64,000 nucleotides of DNA from the NCBI RefSeq assembly GCF_001427795.1, contig NZ_LMHJ01000002.1, positions 186,001 through 250,000 on the forward strand. Direction: 5' to 3'. Source of the DNA: Nocardioides sp. Root682 (lineage in GTDB: Bacteria; Actinomycetota; Actinomycetes; Propionibacteriales; Nocardioidaceae). A program made the translations under genes and the position numbers. Positions 50,327-59,276 of this stretch are shown piece by piece. The notes below the pieces were generated by a model that worked only from the letters and a program-made list of their open reading frames with translations, did not search any database and was not told the DNA's origin. How positions within the stretch are numbered: the stretch's first letter is position 1; each line of letters begins with the position of its first letter.

Positions 50327-51013
50327 GTGACCATCACTCACGACATCCTTGGCCAGACCGTGACCATGCCCGTCGACGTACGGGATGGCTCCAACGCCAC
50401 CGTCATCTTCGACGTCGACCTCGAGGCAGCCCGGGCCCTGGCCCCGGCCGGCTTCGAGGTCATCGAGACCGCGCCGGGCCGCGCGCAATTCGCGCTCGCG
50501 CTGATCGACTACAAGGACAACGACCTCGGTGCCTATCTGGAGGTCGGCACCATCCTCTTCGTCCGTCCCGAGGGTGGTGGCGAGGACGGCACGTTCATCA
50601 CCCACCTCCCGGTCACCGAGTCGTTCACCTGTGCTGCCGGCAACCAGATCTGGGGCTTCCCCAAGTCCGTCGAGCAGATCGAGGTGACCAACACCGAGAC
50701 CACCACGCGCTGGCTGCTCACGATAGGTGGCGAGCTCGTCGTCGACATCACCCTGCCGCGCGGTGGTACCGACGAGATGCCACCGATGGCGCTGAACGCC
50801 TACACCCTCATCGACGGCCGACCGCACGTCACCGCCTTCACCCAGGGCGGCAGCGGCAGCGGGATCCACTTCGGTGGCGAGGTGTCATTGACGCTCGGTT
50901 CGCACCCGATCGCCAAGGAGCTCGCCTCCCTTGGCCTGTCGCCGGACTCCGTGGTCCTGAGCACATGGACCGAGCGGATGCAGGCTCGGTTCGACGAGCC
51001 CACGCCGCTCTGA
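50327..51013 (+). CDS. Acetoacetate decarboxylase family protein
   Basis: A 228-residue protein of the acetoacetate decarboxylase (ADC) family. The region AGNQIWGFPKSVEQIEV contains the lysine at the position of the Schiff-base lysine, and ALIDYKDNDLGAYLEVGTIL is the usual upstream segment. The true enzyme decarboxylates acetoacetate to acetone, but many actinobacterial homologues have other or unknown activities. GTG 50327 directly follows a KstR-like operator, which suggests a role linked to steroid breakdown. It is monocistronic by context. Confidence 0.87.
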   Translation: MTITHDILGQTVTMPVDVRDGSNATVIFDVDLEAARALAPAGFEVIETAPGRAQFALALIDYKDNDLGAYLEVGTILFVRPEGGGEDGTFITHLPVTESFTCAAGNQIWGFPKSVEQIEVTNTETTTRWLLTIGGELVVDITLPRGGTDEMPPMALNAYTLIDGRPHVTAFTQGGSGSGIHFGGEVSLTLGSHPIAKELASLGLSPDSVVLSTWTERMQARFDEPTPL

Positions 51014-51122
51014 CCTCGCCTCTGACGGGCCAGATTGTCCGACAACTTCATGAATGACCGTCTGAAACGGATGGCGGCGGGTACTGCGAGATTCAACAAC
51101 CGCTGCTGAACGGAGTCAGAAA

Positions 51123-51266
51123 ATGGTCACCCTTGGCGTCATCCTCCTCATCATCGGCCTCGTCGCGAGCATCCCGGTCCTCACCACGGTGGGCGCGATC
51201 CTGATCGTCGTGGGACTGGTGCTGAACCTGGTCCCGATCGGCGGCACCCGTCGGATGTACTACTGA
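51123..51266 (+). CDS. DUF6131-type hydrophobic micro-protein
   Basis: A 47-residue protein (ATG 51123, CGGAG 7 nt upstream). It has two short transmembrane segments (LGVILLIIGLVASIP and GAILIVVGLVLNLVP) followed by GGTRRMYY. This pattern of two LIL-rich helices and an aromatic C-terminus after Arg-Arg fits the actinobacterial DUF6131 family. Function is unknown. A strong terminator follows immediately. Confidence 0.82.
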   Translation: MVTLGVILLIIGLVASIPVLTTVGAILIVVGLVLNLVPIGGTRRMYY

Positions 51267-51287
51267 CGAACCACACAGCCGCTACCG

Positions 51288-51327
51288 CGACCAGCCTCTT
51301 CAGGTGGACCCCTGAGGAGGCTGGTCG
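51288..51327 (+). terminator. Strong intrinsic-type terminator after the micro-protein gene
   Basis: CGACCAGCCTCTTCAGG (51288-51304) pairs with CCTGAGGAGGCTGGTCG (51311-51327) around a 6-nt loop. The 17-bp stem has a single G-U type mismatch. No long T-run follows, as usual in GC-rich genomes. Confidence 0.8.
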
Positions 51328-51414
51328 TCGTGGCGTCGAAGGGGCTCGAGCAGTTCACCTCGCCGCCACCGAGACGTCGGGCGGACGTCGGGCGCGACTC
51401 CTAGCGTCGCGCAC

Positions 51415-52599
51415 ATGCGCCTTCTTCCTGCCGTTGCCCTGTTGGGTGTGAGCGGCCTCGTCGCCGCCCCTGCCCTCGCCGCCACCACGCCCTACGTCGA
51501 CAAGCGCACCACGCTGGGGGCCATCGCGCTGGAGGACTTCCAGCCGACTGTCGTCGACGACCGCGGCGTCGAGCTGGGCGGAATCGGCAGCGGACTCTTC
51601 TCCTTGGGCAACAACGAGTACTGGACCATCACCGACCGCGGCCCGAACGGCGAGATCGGCGACACCCGCACCTTCATCGTCCCGGAGTTCACCCCGTCGC
51701 TGGTCAAGGTCCGCGCTCGGGGCACCCGGCTCGACGTACTGGAGTCCATCCCGCTCGTGACGCCGGCCGGTGACCCGGTCACGGGACTCCCGAACTTCGC
51801 GGTGCCCGGCGACCCGGCGCCGTACGCCGCCGACGGCACGACGCTGCTCGACTACAACGCCAACGGCGTCGACACCGAAGGGGTGGTGCGTCCGGCGGAC
51901 GGCCACTTCTGGCTCGTCGACGAGTACGGCCCATCGATCGTCGAGGTGGACCCGGCCGGCCACGTGATCGCACGCCACGTCCCTGCCGGACTCGAGGACG
52001 ACTACGCAGCTGCTGGCGTCGACTACCCGGTCGAGGGCTCGCTGCCCGCTGAGCTGTCGAAGCGCCGCGGGAACCGCGGCTTCGAGGACATCGCGTTGTT
52101 GCCCGACGGCAAGACCATCGTGGTCGCGCTGCAGAGCTCCGTCGTGGTCTCGGGGGACCGGGATCGGATCATCACGGAGCTGGTCTCGTTCGACACGACG
52201 ACCGGTACGACACTGCATCGCTACGGCTACCGCTTCGACGCGGCCTCGACCTTCGCGGCCGGCACCCGCGGACGCGACCTGAAGATCTCCGCGCTCATCC
52301 CGGTCGACCAGACGCACCTCATCGTCCAGGAGCGCACCGACACCGAGGCCCGCTTCCACACCATCGAGCTCGACCCCACCGACCCGTTGGTGACCGAGGA
52401 GGACAAGACCCTCCTGGTCGACCTGGCCGGTGTCGCGGGTGTGCCCGGCAAGGTCGAGGGCGCTGCGTTGAAGAACGGGTCGACGCTGGTGGTCATCAGT
52501 GACAACGACTTCGGGTTCGTCCCGCGGGCGTACGCCGCCGGTGAGGACGTCGACCCCTCGGGCGTGAAGACGGTGCTCGCAGAGGTCAAGCTGCCGTAG
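51415..52599 (+). CDS. Secreted phytase-like/esterase-like beta-propeller protein
   Basis: A 394-residue exported protein with a Sec signal (LLPAVALLGVSGLVAAPALA) cleaved before ATTP. The rest resembles the phytase-like (esterase-like) propeller domain: YWTITDRGPNGEIGDTRTF, NGVDTEGVVRPADGHFWLVD and RRGNRGFEDIALLPDGKTIV are characteristic. Proteins of this family are usually extracellular with undefined substrates. ATG 51415 is the sole start that gives a signal peptide. It follows the terminator and has its own promoter region of about 90 bp. Confidence 0.85.
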   Translation: MRLLPAVALLGVSGLVAAPALAATTPYVDKRTTLGAIALEDFQPTVVDDRGVELGGIGSGLFSLGNNEYWTITDRGPNGEIGDTRTFIVPEFTPSLVKVRARGTRLDVLESIPLVTPAGDPVTGLPNFAVPGDPAPYAADGTTLLDYNANGVDTEGVVRPADGHFWLVDEYGPSIVEVDPAGHVIARHVPAGLEDDYAAAGVDYPVEGSLPAELSKRRGNRGFEDIALLPDGKTIVVALQSSVVVSGDRDRIITELVSFDTTTGTTLHRYGYRFDAASTFAAGTRGRDLKISALIPVDQTHLIVQERTDTEARFHTIELDPTDPLVTEEDKTLLVDLAGVAGVPGKVEGAALKNGSTLVVISDNDFGFVPRAYAAGEDVDPSGVKTVLAEVKLP

Positions 52600-52681
52600 G
52601 GCGAGCCAACACGTGCAGGGGACAAGGGCAAGACCCGAACGGGCCATTGTGCTCGTCGGCTGATGTGCTCACCGTGGACGC

Positions 52682-53806
52682 ATGAGGATCGCATCGTTCA
52701 ACGTGGAGAACCTCTTTGCGCGCCCGAAGGCCATGGACAGCAACGAGGCGGACAGCGACACCCGCAGCAGGATCCTTGCCGCGCACGCGAGGGTCTCGAC
52801 CCTGTTCGAGCTCGCCAGCTACCAGGGGGTTGAGGGGGAGATCCTCGACCTCCTGGACCAGCTGGGCGTGCTGAACGACGACGAGGGCACCTTCGTGCGA
52901 CTCCGCAAGCTGCGCGGGTCGTTGCTACGACGCCCGACGACAGGCGACGTCACGCTGATCGCCAAGGGGCGGGCCGACTGGGTCGGGTGGGTCGAGCTCA
53001 AGACCGTCGCGGTCAGCGTTCGCGCCACCGAGCACACCGCCCTGGTCATCCGTGAGCTCGCCGCCGACGTCCTCACCGTGGTCGAGGCGGACGACCGCCC
53101 AGGCCTGGACATGTTCAGCCGAGCCATGCTGCCCGCGGTGGGCGGGACGCCGTACCCACAGACGATGGTGGTCGAGGGCAACGACTCCCGCGGGATCGAC
53201 GTCGGTTGCATGGCGGGAGCGGGGTACCCGCTGGTCCAGATCCGGACGCACATCTTCGACGAGGATGCGACGGGGCCGGTCTTCTCGCGGGACTGCTGCG
53301 AGTACCACTTCGAGACGCCCGCCGGCGGTCGGCTCGTGGTGCTGGCGAACCACTTCAAGTCCAAGGGGTACGCCTCGCAGGGCGACCCGATCGGTGCGAA
53401 GCGCCGCAAGCGGCAGGCGCGCCGGGTGGCCGCGATCTACAAGGCCCTGCGACGCGAAGGGATCGAGCACATCGCCATCACCGGTGACCTGAACGACGAC
53501 CCGGCCAGCGACGCGCTCAAGCCGCTGATCGGGCTGACCGGCCTCACCGACATCAGCGCGCACCCGGCCTTCGACTGGAACCACCGCAAGGGCACGTTCG
53601 GCTCGGGCAACGAGAAGGACAAGATCGACTACATCCTGATGTCGGACCCGCTGTTCGCGCTGGCGACCGGGGGAGGGGTGTTCCGCAAGGGCGTGTACCG
53701 CGGCAACCGCACGAAGGACCCGTGGGAGATCTTCCCGACGCTGGACAAGAAGGAGCACGAGGCGTCGGACCACGCGGCGATCTACGCCGACATCACCGAC
53801 TTCTAG
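52682..53806 (+). CDS. Endonuclease/exonuclease/phosphatase family protein
   Basis: A 374-residue protein of the EEP superfamily. Motifs in order are the N-terminal RIASFNVENLFARP, the metal-ligand glutamate in ADVLTVVEADDRPGLD, HIAITGDLNDDPASDALKPL and the C-terminal EHEASDHAAIYADITDF with the catalytic Asp-His pair. These enzymes cleave DNA or phosphodiester-containing metabolites; the exact substrate is not evident. No signal peptide is visible. It is transcribed in the same direction as the phytase-like gene 82 nt upstream. Confidence 0.9.
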   Translation: MRIASFNVENLFARPKAMDSNEADSDTRSRILAAHARVSTLFELASYQGVEGEILDLLDQLGVLNDDEGTFVRLRKLRGSLLRRPTTGDVTLIAKGRADWVGWVELKTVAVSVRATEHTALVIRELAADVLTVVEADDRPGLDMFSRAMLPAVGGTPYPQTMVVEGNDSRGIDVGCMAGAGYPLVQIRTHIFDEDATGPVFSRDCCEYHFETPAGGRLVVLANHFKSKGYASQGDPIGAKRRKRQARRVAAIYKALRREGIEHIAITGDLNDDPASDALKPLIGLTGLTDISAHPAFDWNHRKGTFGSGNEKDKIDYILMSDPLFALATGGGVFRKGVYRGNRTKDPWEIFPTLDKKEHEASDHAAIYADITDF

Positions 53807-53836
53807 CCTGCGCTGGGCAGGTTCGATGCAGTGCGC

Positions 53837-54160
53837 TCAGATGGACAGGTCTGCGATGAGCCCGTCGACCAGGGTGAACCGCTGGCTCAGGTCGACGACT
53901 CCGCCAGGGAAGTCGCCTTCGAGGTGCGTGGAGACGACGTACACCTGATCACTCGCCCGCTCCACTCCGGTGATCTCTGTCGTATAGGTGAACCGGGACG
54001 CCACACTCTCGCGCCAGCCGCGGATCTCTGCGATGCCTTCGTAGTCGTGGCTCTCGTCGCGGACATGAGCGTCGGGCTGGAAACAGGCGAGCAGGGTGTC
54101 GAGGTCGCTGGATGCCGAGGCCTCGTAGTACCGGTCGATGACATCGGGGATGGTGGTCAT
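53837..54160 (-). CDS. SnoaL-like/NTF2-fold protein
   Basis: A 107-residue NTF2-like protein. The pattern VIDRYYEASASSDLDTLLAC then FQPDAHVRDESHDYEGIAEI is typical of SnoaL-like proteins. I start at MTTIPDVIDRYY (54160); ATG or GTG codons further upstream add no family sequence. It is close to the peptidase E gene on the same strand (37 nt). No specific role can be assigned. Confidence 0.85.
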   Translation of the reverse strand: MTTIPDVIDRYYEASASSDLDTLLACFQPDAHVRDESHDYEGIAEIRGWRESVASRFTYTTEITGVERASDQVYVVSTHLEGDFPGGVVDLSQRFTLVDGLIADLSI

Positions 54161-54197
54161 GGGGCCGAACCTAGTGAGGGGCACCGACATCCGCTGG

Positions 54198-54866
54198 TCA
54201 CTTCAGGCGCTTCCAGTGGCCCTCGGAGACGACCTCGACGACGCCGTCGACCACGGTGAAGGCGGTCTGATCGTCGATCGCGTACGCCGACCCGGCGATC
54301 GTGCTCGTCCAGGCCTCTGCCTCGGCCATCGAGTTGCCCGGCGCGCCATCCGGCGCCAGGTGCGGGCAGATCGAGAAGTCGACGAGCCCGAGGGTGCTGT
54401 CGTCGCCGTTCGGCGGCCGCCACTGGATGAAGTCGTCACCGACCTCCGGCGTCATCACCATGCTGCCCGCGCTGAGCCCGACCCAGACGGTTCTGTGCAG
54501 TGAGGGAATGAGGTTGGCCAGCCCGGACTCGCGCATCCAGTGGCACAGGTAGAGGACGTCTCCACCGGCGACGAGCAGCACGTCGGTCTCGCTGAGGAGG
54601 GGGACCCAGAGGTCCTTGTCGATGCTGGGGAGTGCGGTGAGCTCAAGTACGCCGACCGACTTCCAGCCCAGGCTCACCATGGGGAGCGAGTCGTTGCCGC
54701 TGATGAACCGCCACGGCATGACGCCCGGGCCGACCGACGGGTGTCCGTACTGCGCGGTGGGGATGCACAGGGCGGTGGATTCTTCGATCGGCTTGCCCAG
54801 CAGGTCGATGAGGGCTGCGTGGATGCTGGGGTTGGTGACACCCGCGGACGTGAGCAGGAGCTTCAA
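54198..54866 (-). CDS. Peptidase E (S51 family)
   Basis: A 222-residue class I glutamine amidotransferase-like peptidase of family S51. The nucleophile serine is in VWVGLSAGSMVMTPEVGDDF, preceded by TDVLLVAGGDVLYLCHWM, and the histidine is in FSICPHLAPDGAPGNSM. Such enzymes cleave N-terminal aspartyl dipeptides or related substrates. TTG 54866 is the start, with GGAGAG a few bases upstream. It is followed by a SnoaL-like gene in the same orientation. Confidence 0.87.
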   Translation of the reverse strand: MKLLLTSAGVTNPSIHAALIDLLGKPIEESTALCIPTAQYGHPSVGPGVMPWRFISGNDSLPMVSLGWKSVGVLELTALPSIDKDLWVPLLSETDVLLVAGGDVLYLCHWMRESGLANLIPSLHRTVWVGLSAGSMVMTPEVGDDFIQWRPPNGDDSTLGLVDFSICPHLAPDGAPGNSMAEAEAWTSTIAGSAYAIDDQTAFTVVDGVVEVVSEGHWKRLK

Positions 54867-55129
54867 GGTCTCTCCGATCGGGTCAGATGACTGCCTGATC
54901 TGTCCGACTCGGGCTCATCGCGAAAGTCATCGGCCATGACAGCAAGGCTCGGTGTCGGACGGGTCGGGCACGTCGGCACGGGCCTGCACACCGCTGAATG
55001 TCCGTTGCTCCTCATCGGGGAACCCTTGATCAAGCAGGTTCATCAGATGTTCCCCATCAACCCTGAAGCGCAACGCAAAGCGGCCTGTCGCCCGCACGAG
55101 CCGAGGACCTGGGTGTGGTCGGTCTGCGC

Positions 55130-56689
55130 CTAGCCAGAGGCTTGGGCGTCCAGCCACGCCCGCCATCCGCCGTACGACGTGATCTCGCGATCGGTGTCGA
55201 CACCGTCGGCCGTGCAGATGAACCCGAGCACCTGGCTGCCGTCAGCGAGCTCGACCGGCCCGATCCCGAGGGGTGGAGCGATCGTTCCCATGAAGCCCGC
55301 CAGGGCCGCCGCGGGCAGGCGCCACACCTCGACCTCGATGCCTTCGCCGACCGGCTTGCCGTCCGTACGGGTGAGGCCGGGGCGGGGGAGTGGGCCGTCG
55401 ACGACGTACATCCGGTAGTCCGTCGCGGTCCGGGTGGTGGTGACGAGGGTGCCGCCGCGACCTACGAGGTCCGCGTTGAGGGGTTGTCCGGTCAGGTGGG
55501 CGCCGGCGACCGCGACCAACGCGCCCGACCGTTGCTCGGCGAGGTCGAGCAGGGCGTTGTCGTAGCCGGCTGGTGCCAGCAGTTGTACGCCGAACGGCAG
55601 GCCGTCAGTCCGCATGGGACCGGGGAACGCCACGGCGCACAGGTCGAGCAGGTTGGTCATGTTGGTGAACTGGCCGAGCCGCGTGTTCACGCCGATCGGG
55701 TCAGCCGCGACCTCGGCAAGGGTCGGGTGCGTGGCCGTGACCGGGAGGAGCAGCGCGTCGATCTGCTCCCAGATCGGCTCGGCCTCCCGGGCCAGCTCGG
55801 CGAGCCGGTGGAAGCCCGCGAAGGCGTCTGCTGCGGTGAGGTCGCGGCCCTTCGTCACGATCGCGCAGACCGTCGGGTCCACCGCCGGGTCATCGACCAG
55901 CGACGAGCCGAAGGCGAGCCAGCGCTCGGCCAGCCACGGCCCTGAGTAGAGCAACGCAGCCGCCTCGAGGAGAGGCGAGATGTCGATGGCCACCGCGCCG
56001 TCGGTCTCGGCGACGGCCTGCTCCCAGGCCTCCCGGTGCAACGGATCGAGGTCCAGCTGGTTGGTCGGGACACCGATCCGGGGCCGATCCCCGAACGCCC
56101 GTTGCGTGATCCTCCGCGCATACGCGTCGGCCGGATCGAAGACCGCGATCTGGTCGAAGACCCTTCTCGCGAGCGGCAGGGAGCGAGCCAGGACCGTCGT
56201 ACAGTCCAGGGACCGGCAGGCCGGGACCACGCCGGACGTGGACACCAGGCCGCGCGTGGGCTTGATGCCGATCAGCCCGTTGAACGCCGCCGGGACCCGG
56301 CCGCTGCCGGCGGTGTCGGTACCCAGCGCGAAGTCGGCCTCACCGGACGCCACCGCCACGGCACTGCCCGAGCTCGAGCCTCCGCTGATGTGCACGTCGG
56401 AGAAGACCGAGCTGCAGACGCCGTACGGCGAACGCGTGCCGACCAGTCCGGTGGCGTACTGGTCGAGGTTGGTCTTCCCGACCGGTACGGCGCCCGCATC
56501 GATCAGCTTCTGTACGGCGAACGCACTGGCCAATGCCGGAGTCGAACGCCGCGGATCACCAGCAGTGGTGGGGATCCCGGCCAGGTCGATGTTGTCCTTG
56601 ATGGCGAACCGAAGGCCCGACAACGGCCCCGGACGATCCTCGAATGCCTCAACCTGTGAGGCGGACAAGCGTGAGATGAAGGTCGTCAT
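55130..56689 (-). CDS. atzF: Allophanate hydrolase
   Basis: A 519-residue allophanate hydrolase (AtzF/DUR1,2-type). The amidase domain shows Lys31 (GLRFAIKDNIDLAGIPTTAG), the glycine-serine loop at 102-109 (SGGSSSGS) with the cis-serine, and the nucleophile Ser129 (LGTDTAGSGRVPAAFNGLIG). The C-terminal 130 residues are the allophanate-hydrolase-specific domain (VEVWRLPAAALAGFMGTIAP). It converts allophanate to two CO2 and two NH3. ATG 56689 overlaps the carboxylase stop by 4 nt. It is the last gene of the guanidine operon. Confidence 0.93.
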   Translation of the reverse strand: MTTFISRLSASQVEAFEDRPGPLSGLRFAIKDNIDLAGIPTTAGDPRRSTPALASAFAVQKLIDAGAVPVGKTNLDQYATGLVGTRSPYGVCSSVFSDVHISGGSSSGSAVAVASGEADFALGTDTAGSGRVPAAFNGLIGIKPTRGLVSTSGVVPACRSLDCTTVLARSLPLARRVFDQIAVFDPADAYARRITQRAFGDRPRIGVPTNQLDLDPLHREAWEQAVAETDGAVAIDISPLLEAAALLYSGPWLAERWLAFGSSLVDDPAVDPTVCAIVTKGRDLTAADAFAGFHRLAELAREAEPIWEQIDALLLPVTATHPTLAEVAADPIGVNTRLGQFTNMTNLLDLCAVAFPGPMRTDGLPFGVQLLAPAGYDNALLDLAEQRSGALVAVAGAHLTGQPLNADLVGRGGTLVTTTRTATDYRMYVVDGPLPRPGLTRTDGKPVGEGIEVEVWRLPAAALAGFMGTIAPPLGIGPVELADGSQVLGFICTADGVDTDREITSYGGWRAWLDAQASG

Positions 56690-58656
56690 GACACCCACCG
56701 CTGCCTTTCTGCGTCGAAGGCTGCGCGTCGTTGCGCGCGCAGGGTGGCGATCTCGCCGGCGGCCTCGGCCTCGAGCTGGTTGACCTCGGCCACGGAGAAG
56801 GTCGCGGGCCGGGTCACCAGGTCGGCACGCCCAGCCTTGATGTCGGCGCGTTGGTGCGCCAGCTCCTCGGCACTGACCGGGTGGAAGCGGATCCGGTCGA
56901 ACTGCCGCAGCAGCCACGGTTGCTCGTCGCGTTGCTCCTCGGCGAGCCCGGGCAGCCGCCAGACCGGCAGCGTGCGCCCGACCAGCTGATAGCCGCCAGG
57001 CCCCTCCATGCCGTAGATGCAGAGGTAGATCCCGCCGATGCCGACGGCGTTCTGCGGGGTCCACGTGCGGGCGGGGTTGTACTTCGTGGTGACCAGCCGG
57101 TGCCGCGGATCGATGGGTACGGCGACGGGCGCACCGAGGTAGACATCGCCCAGCCCCACGACGAGGTACGTCGCGGCGGCCACCACGTCGAACACGTCCG
57201 CCCGGTCTCCGAGGTCGTTGACCCGGCGGATGAACTCGACGTTGTCGGGACACCACGGGGCATCCGGTCGCACCGACGCGGCATAGCGGCGCATCGCCTC
57301 ATGGGCCTCGGGGTGGTCGAACGCGATCGGGAGCGAGACCTCGCGAGCCGGGATGGTCACCGTGGCCGGATCGGCCAGCCCGCCTGCAAGAACGGCCAGG
57401 TGCTTGGCCAGGGTGTCGAGCCCGAGCCGGGCGTCGTCGACCTGGACCAGCAGCGACCGGACGCCTTCCACGATCTCGGTCACGCCGTCCGGACGGTCGC
57501 CGCGCAGCGCCTGGGCCAGCAGGTGGATCCACACCCGGATCCGCAGGTCGAGCTCGGCCGGACCCGCTTCGACGAGCAGGTGCCGGTCACCCGACCTCCG
57601 GATCGTGTACGCCGGCGTGGTGCCGTCGGCGTCGTACTCCTCCAGTTCGAGGGGGCGGGCGGCCGGTGCCGCGACCGTCTCGCCCATGGGCTGCGAGTGG
57701 AGCGACGCCAACAGTGCGCGCCGCTGACGCATCGCCTCGGCGGCGGCTTCCGGTGTCGTGGGGACGAGCCGTACGGAGTCGCCGGGACGCAGCTGTCCGA
57801 GGATCCAGCGATCGGCACCGATCACCACGGCCGGTACGACGAAACCGCCGAGCGACGGGCCGTCCTTGCCGACGATCACCGGGGTGTCGCCGGAGAGCAT
57901 GATGCCGCCGACCGGGTACGCCGAGTCGTGCAGGTTCGACGGATGCAGGCCGGCCTCGCCGCCGTCCTCGCGGGCCCAGCCGGGCGTCGCCCCAACCAGC
58001 CGCACGCCTGTCCGGTCGACGCGGTGGTCGACCGTCCAGGTCTCACCGAAGAGCGCTTCGACGCCCTCGAAGGTGAGGTGGGTCGGGGCGCCGTGGGGCC
58101 CCGGGATCACCCGCAGCGCCCAGTCGGACTGCAGGTCGGGGAGCAGCGCCGAGACGTCGGCCGGTGCCGACTGGTTGCCCAGCCGTCCCAGCGCTACGAC
58201 GTCGCCGTCCGCCAACGGACGACCGTCGAGACCACCGAAGCCACCGAGGATGAACGTCGAACGGCTGCCCAGCACGCGGGGTACGTCGAGCCCACCCTGC
58301 ACGGCGACGTACCCACGGAAGCCGGGACCGTCCAACGAACCCACGTCGAGGACGGAGCCCGCGCGCAGCCAGACGACGGTGCCCGGGCGCAGGGGACGTC
58401 CGTCGATCGTCGCCTGCGTCGCGGCTCCGCCGACGCACACCTGCCGGTCGGTCGAGACCGTGAGCACCGGTCCGCGCACCACACACTCCAGGCCAGCGGC
58501 GCTCCACGAGTTGCCGACCGCCGAGTTCACAAGAGCGAAGCTGAGCTCGTCGAAGGCGCCGGAGGGTGGGACACCGACGTCCCACAGCCCGGTGCGGCCC
58601 TCGAGGTCCTGGATCGTGGTCTGGGTGCCGGCGCTGACGACGGTCAGGCCGGTCAC
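56686..58656 (-). CDS. Urea/guanidine carboxylase carboxyltransferase protein (AHS2-AHS1), lacking biotin carboxylase and carrier domains
   Basis: A 656-residue protein. Residues about 1-300 are the AHS2/KipA-like domain (TQTTIQDLEGRTGLWDVGVP; FILGGFGGLDGRPLADGDVV). Residues about 335-620 are the AHS1/KipI-like domain (YTIRRSGDRHLLVEAGPAEL; YLVVGLGDVYLGAPVAVPID). The last 40 residues (VAEVNQLEAEAAGEIATLRA, then AFDAERQRWV) match the linker that precedes the biotin carrier domain in urea carboxylase, but the protein ends there. The normal enzyme is about 1,200 residues: biotin carboxylase, AHS2, AHS1, biotin carrier. GTG 58656 overlaps the upstream stop by 4 nt. Carboxyguanidine formation presumably needs a biotin subunit in trans. 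Confidence 0.88.
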   Translation of the reverse strand: MTGLTVVSAGTQTTIQDLEGRTGLWDVGVPPSGAFDELSFALVNSAVGNSWSAAGLECVVRGPVLTVSTDRQVCVGGAATQATIDGRPLRPGTVVWLRAGSVLDVGSLDGPGFRGYVAVQGGLDVPRVLGSRSTFILGGFGGLDGRPLADGDVVALGRLGNQSAPADVSALLPDLQSDWALRVIPGPHGAPTHLTFEGVEALFGETWTVDHRVDRTGVRLVGATPGWAREDGGEAGLHPSNLHDSAYPVGGIMLSGDTPVIVGKDGPSLGGFVVPAVVIGADRWILGQLRPGDSVRLVPTTPEAAAEAMRQRRALLASLHSQPMGETVAAPAARPLELEEYDADGTTPAYTIRRSGDRHLLVEAGPAELDLRIRVWIHLLAQALRGDRPDGVTEIVEGVRSLLVQVDDARLGLDTLAKHLAVLAGGLADPATVTIPAREVSLPIAFDHPEAHEAMRRYAASVRPDAPWCPDNVEFIRRVNDLGDRADVFDVVAAATYLVVGLGDVYLGAPVAVPIDPRHRLVTTKYNPARTWTPQNAVGIGGIYLCIYGMEGPGGYQLVGRTLPVWRLPGLAEEQRDEQPWLLRQFDRIRFHPVSAEELAHQRADIKAGRADLVTRPATFSVAEVNQLEAEAAGEIATLRAQRRAAFDAERQRWVS

Positions 58657-59276
58657 GACTCCCACCAGCCGAGCAGCTGCACCGCGGTCGGGTCCCAGCC
58701 GTTGCAGGGGTTGTTGAGCTGCGGGCAGTTGCTGATCAGCACCAGGATGTCGCGGCTGGCGACGATCTCGACGTACTTCCCCGGAGCGGAGACGCCGTCC
58801 TCGAAGTTGAGGTTCCCCAGGGAGTCGACGGGCACGTTCATGAAGAAGTTGATGTTGTGCCCGAGCTGCCGCTGCCCGATGCCGGCCGCGGCGCCGTACG
58901 CCAGGAAGGTCTGGCGGCACGCGTGCTGGTGGCGCACGTGTTCGCCGTACCGGATGACGTTGGACTCCTGCGCGCACGCACCGCCGATGGTGTCGTGACG
59001 ACCGCAGGTGTCGTCGCTGATCACGGCGAGCTCGTCGAGCCTGGTGCTCAGGAGTCGCGAGCCGGTGGTCAGGTAGACCGCGCCCTGCTCGCGGATCGTG
59101 TCGAGCGCGGAGTAGCGGTTGTCGATGTCGTCGGCGTCGTAGAGCAACGTGTCGACCGCCTGATTGCCGTAGGTGTCGACGATGCGCAGCCGACCTCCCG
59201 CGGGAACCCGGATGAGTGCGCCGTCGCCGGCCTGGACGACCGTGTCGAGCACGGTCGCCTGGAGTGTCGTGGTCAT
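58653..59276 (-). CDS. Carboxyguanidine deiminase subunit, urea-carboxylase-associated protein 2 type (DUF1989)
   Basis: A 207-residue DUF1989/urea-carboxylase-associated protein. Conserved stretches include IVDTYGNQAVDTLLYDADDI, the cysteine-histidine region CGRHDTIGGACAQESNVIRY, GHNINFFMNVPVD and the C-terminal LISNCPQLNNPCNGWDPTAV. Together with the next protein it corresponds to the two-subunit carboxyguanidine deiminase that turns carboxyguanidine into allophanate plus ammonia (known from published guanidine-degradation work). Start and stop overlap the adjoining genes by 4 nt each. Confidence 0.92.
   Translation of the reverse strand: MTTTLQATVLDTVVQAGDGALIRVPAGGRLRIVDTYGNQAVDTLLYDADDIDNRYSALDTIREQGAVYLTTGSRLLSTRLDELAVISDDTCGRHDTIGGACAQESNVIRYGEHVRHQHACRQTFLAYGAAAGIGQRQLGHNINFFMNVPVDSLGNLNFEDGVSAPGKYVEIVASRDILVLISNCPQLNNPCNGWDPTAVQLLGWWES

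Noticed and set aside
54936..55133. Small plus-strand open frame between peptidase E and allophanate hydrolase
   Set aside because: No ribosome site, no recognisable composition; the 263-bp gap shows nothing else I can support.
56686..58656. Annotation as 5-oxoprolinase subunits PxpB-PxpC
   Set aside because: The AHS domains are shared, but domain order AHS2-AHS1, the urea-carboxylase-type C-terminal linker, the deiminase genes and the guanidine riboswitch favour the guanidine carboxylase reading.
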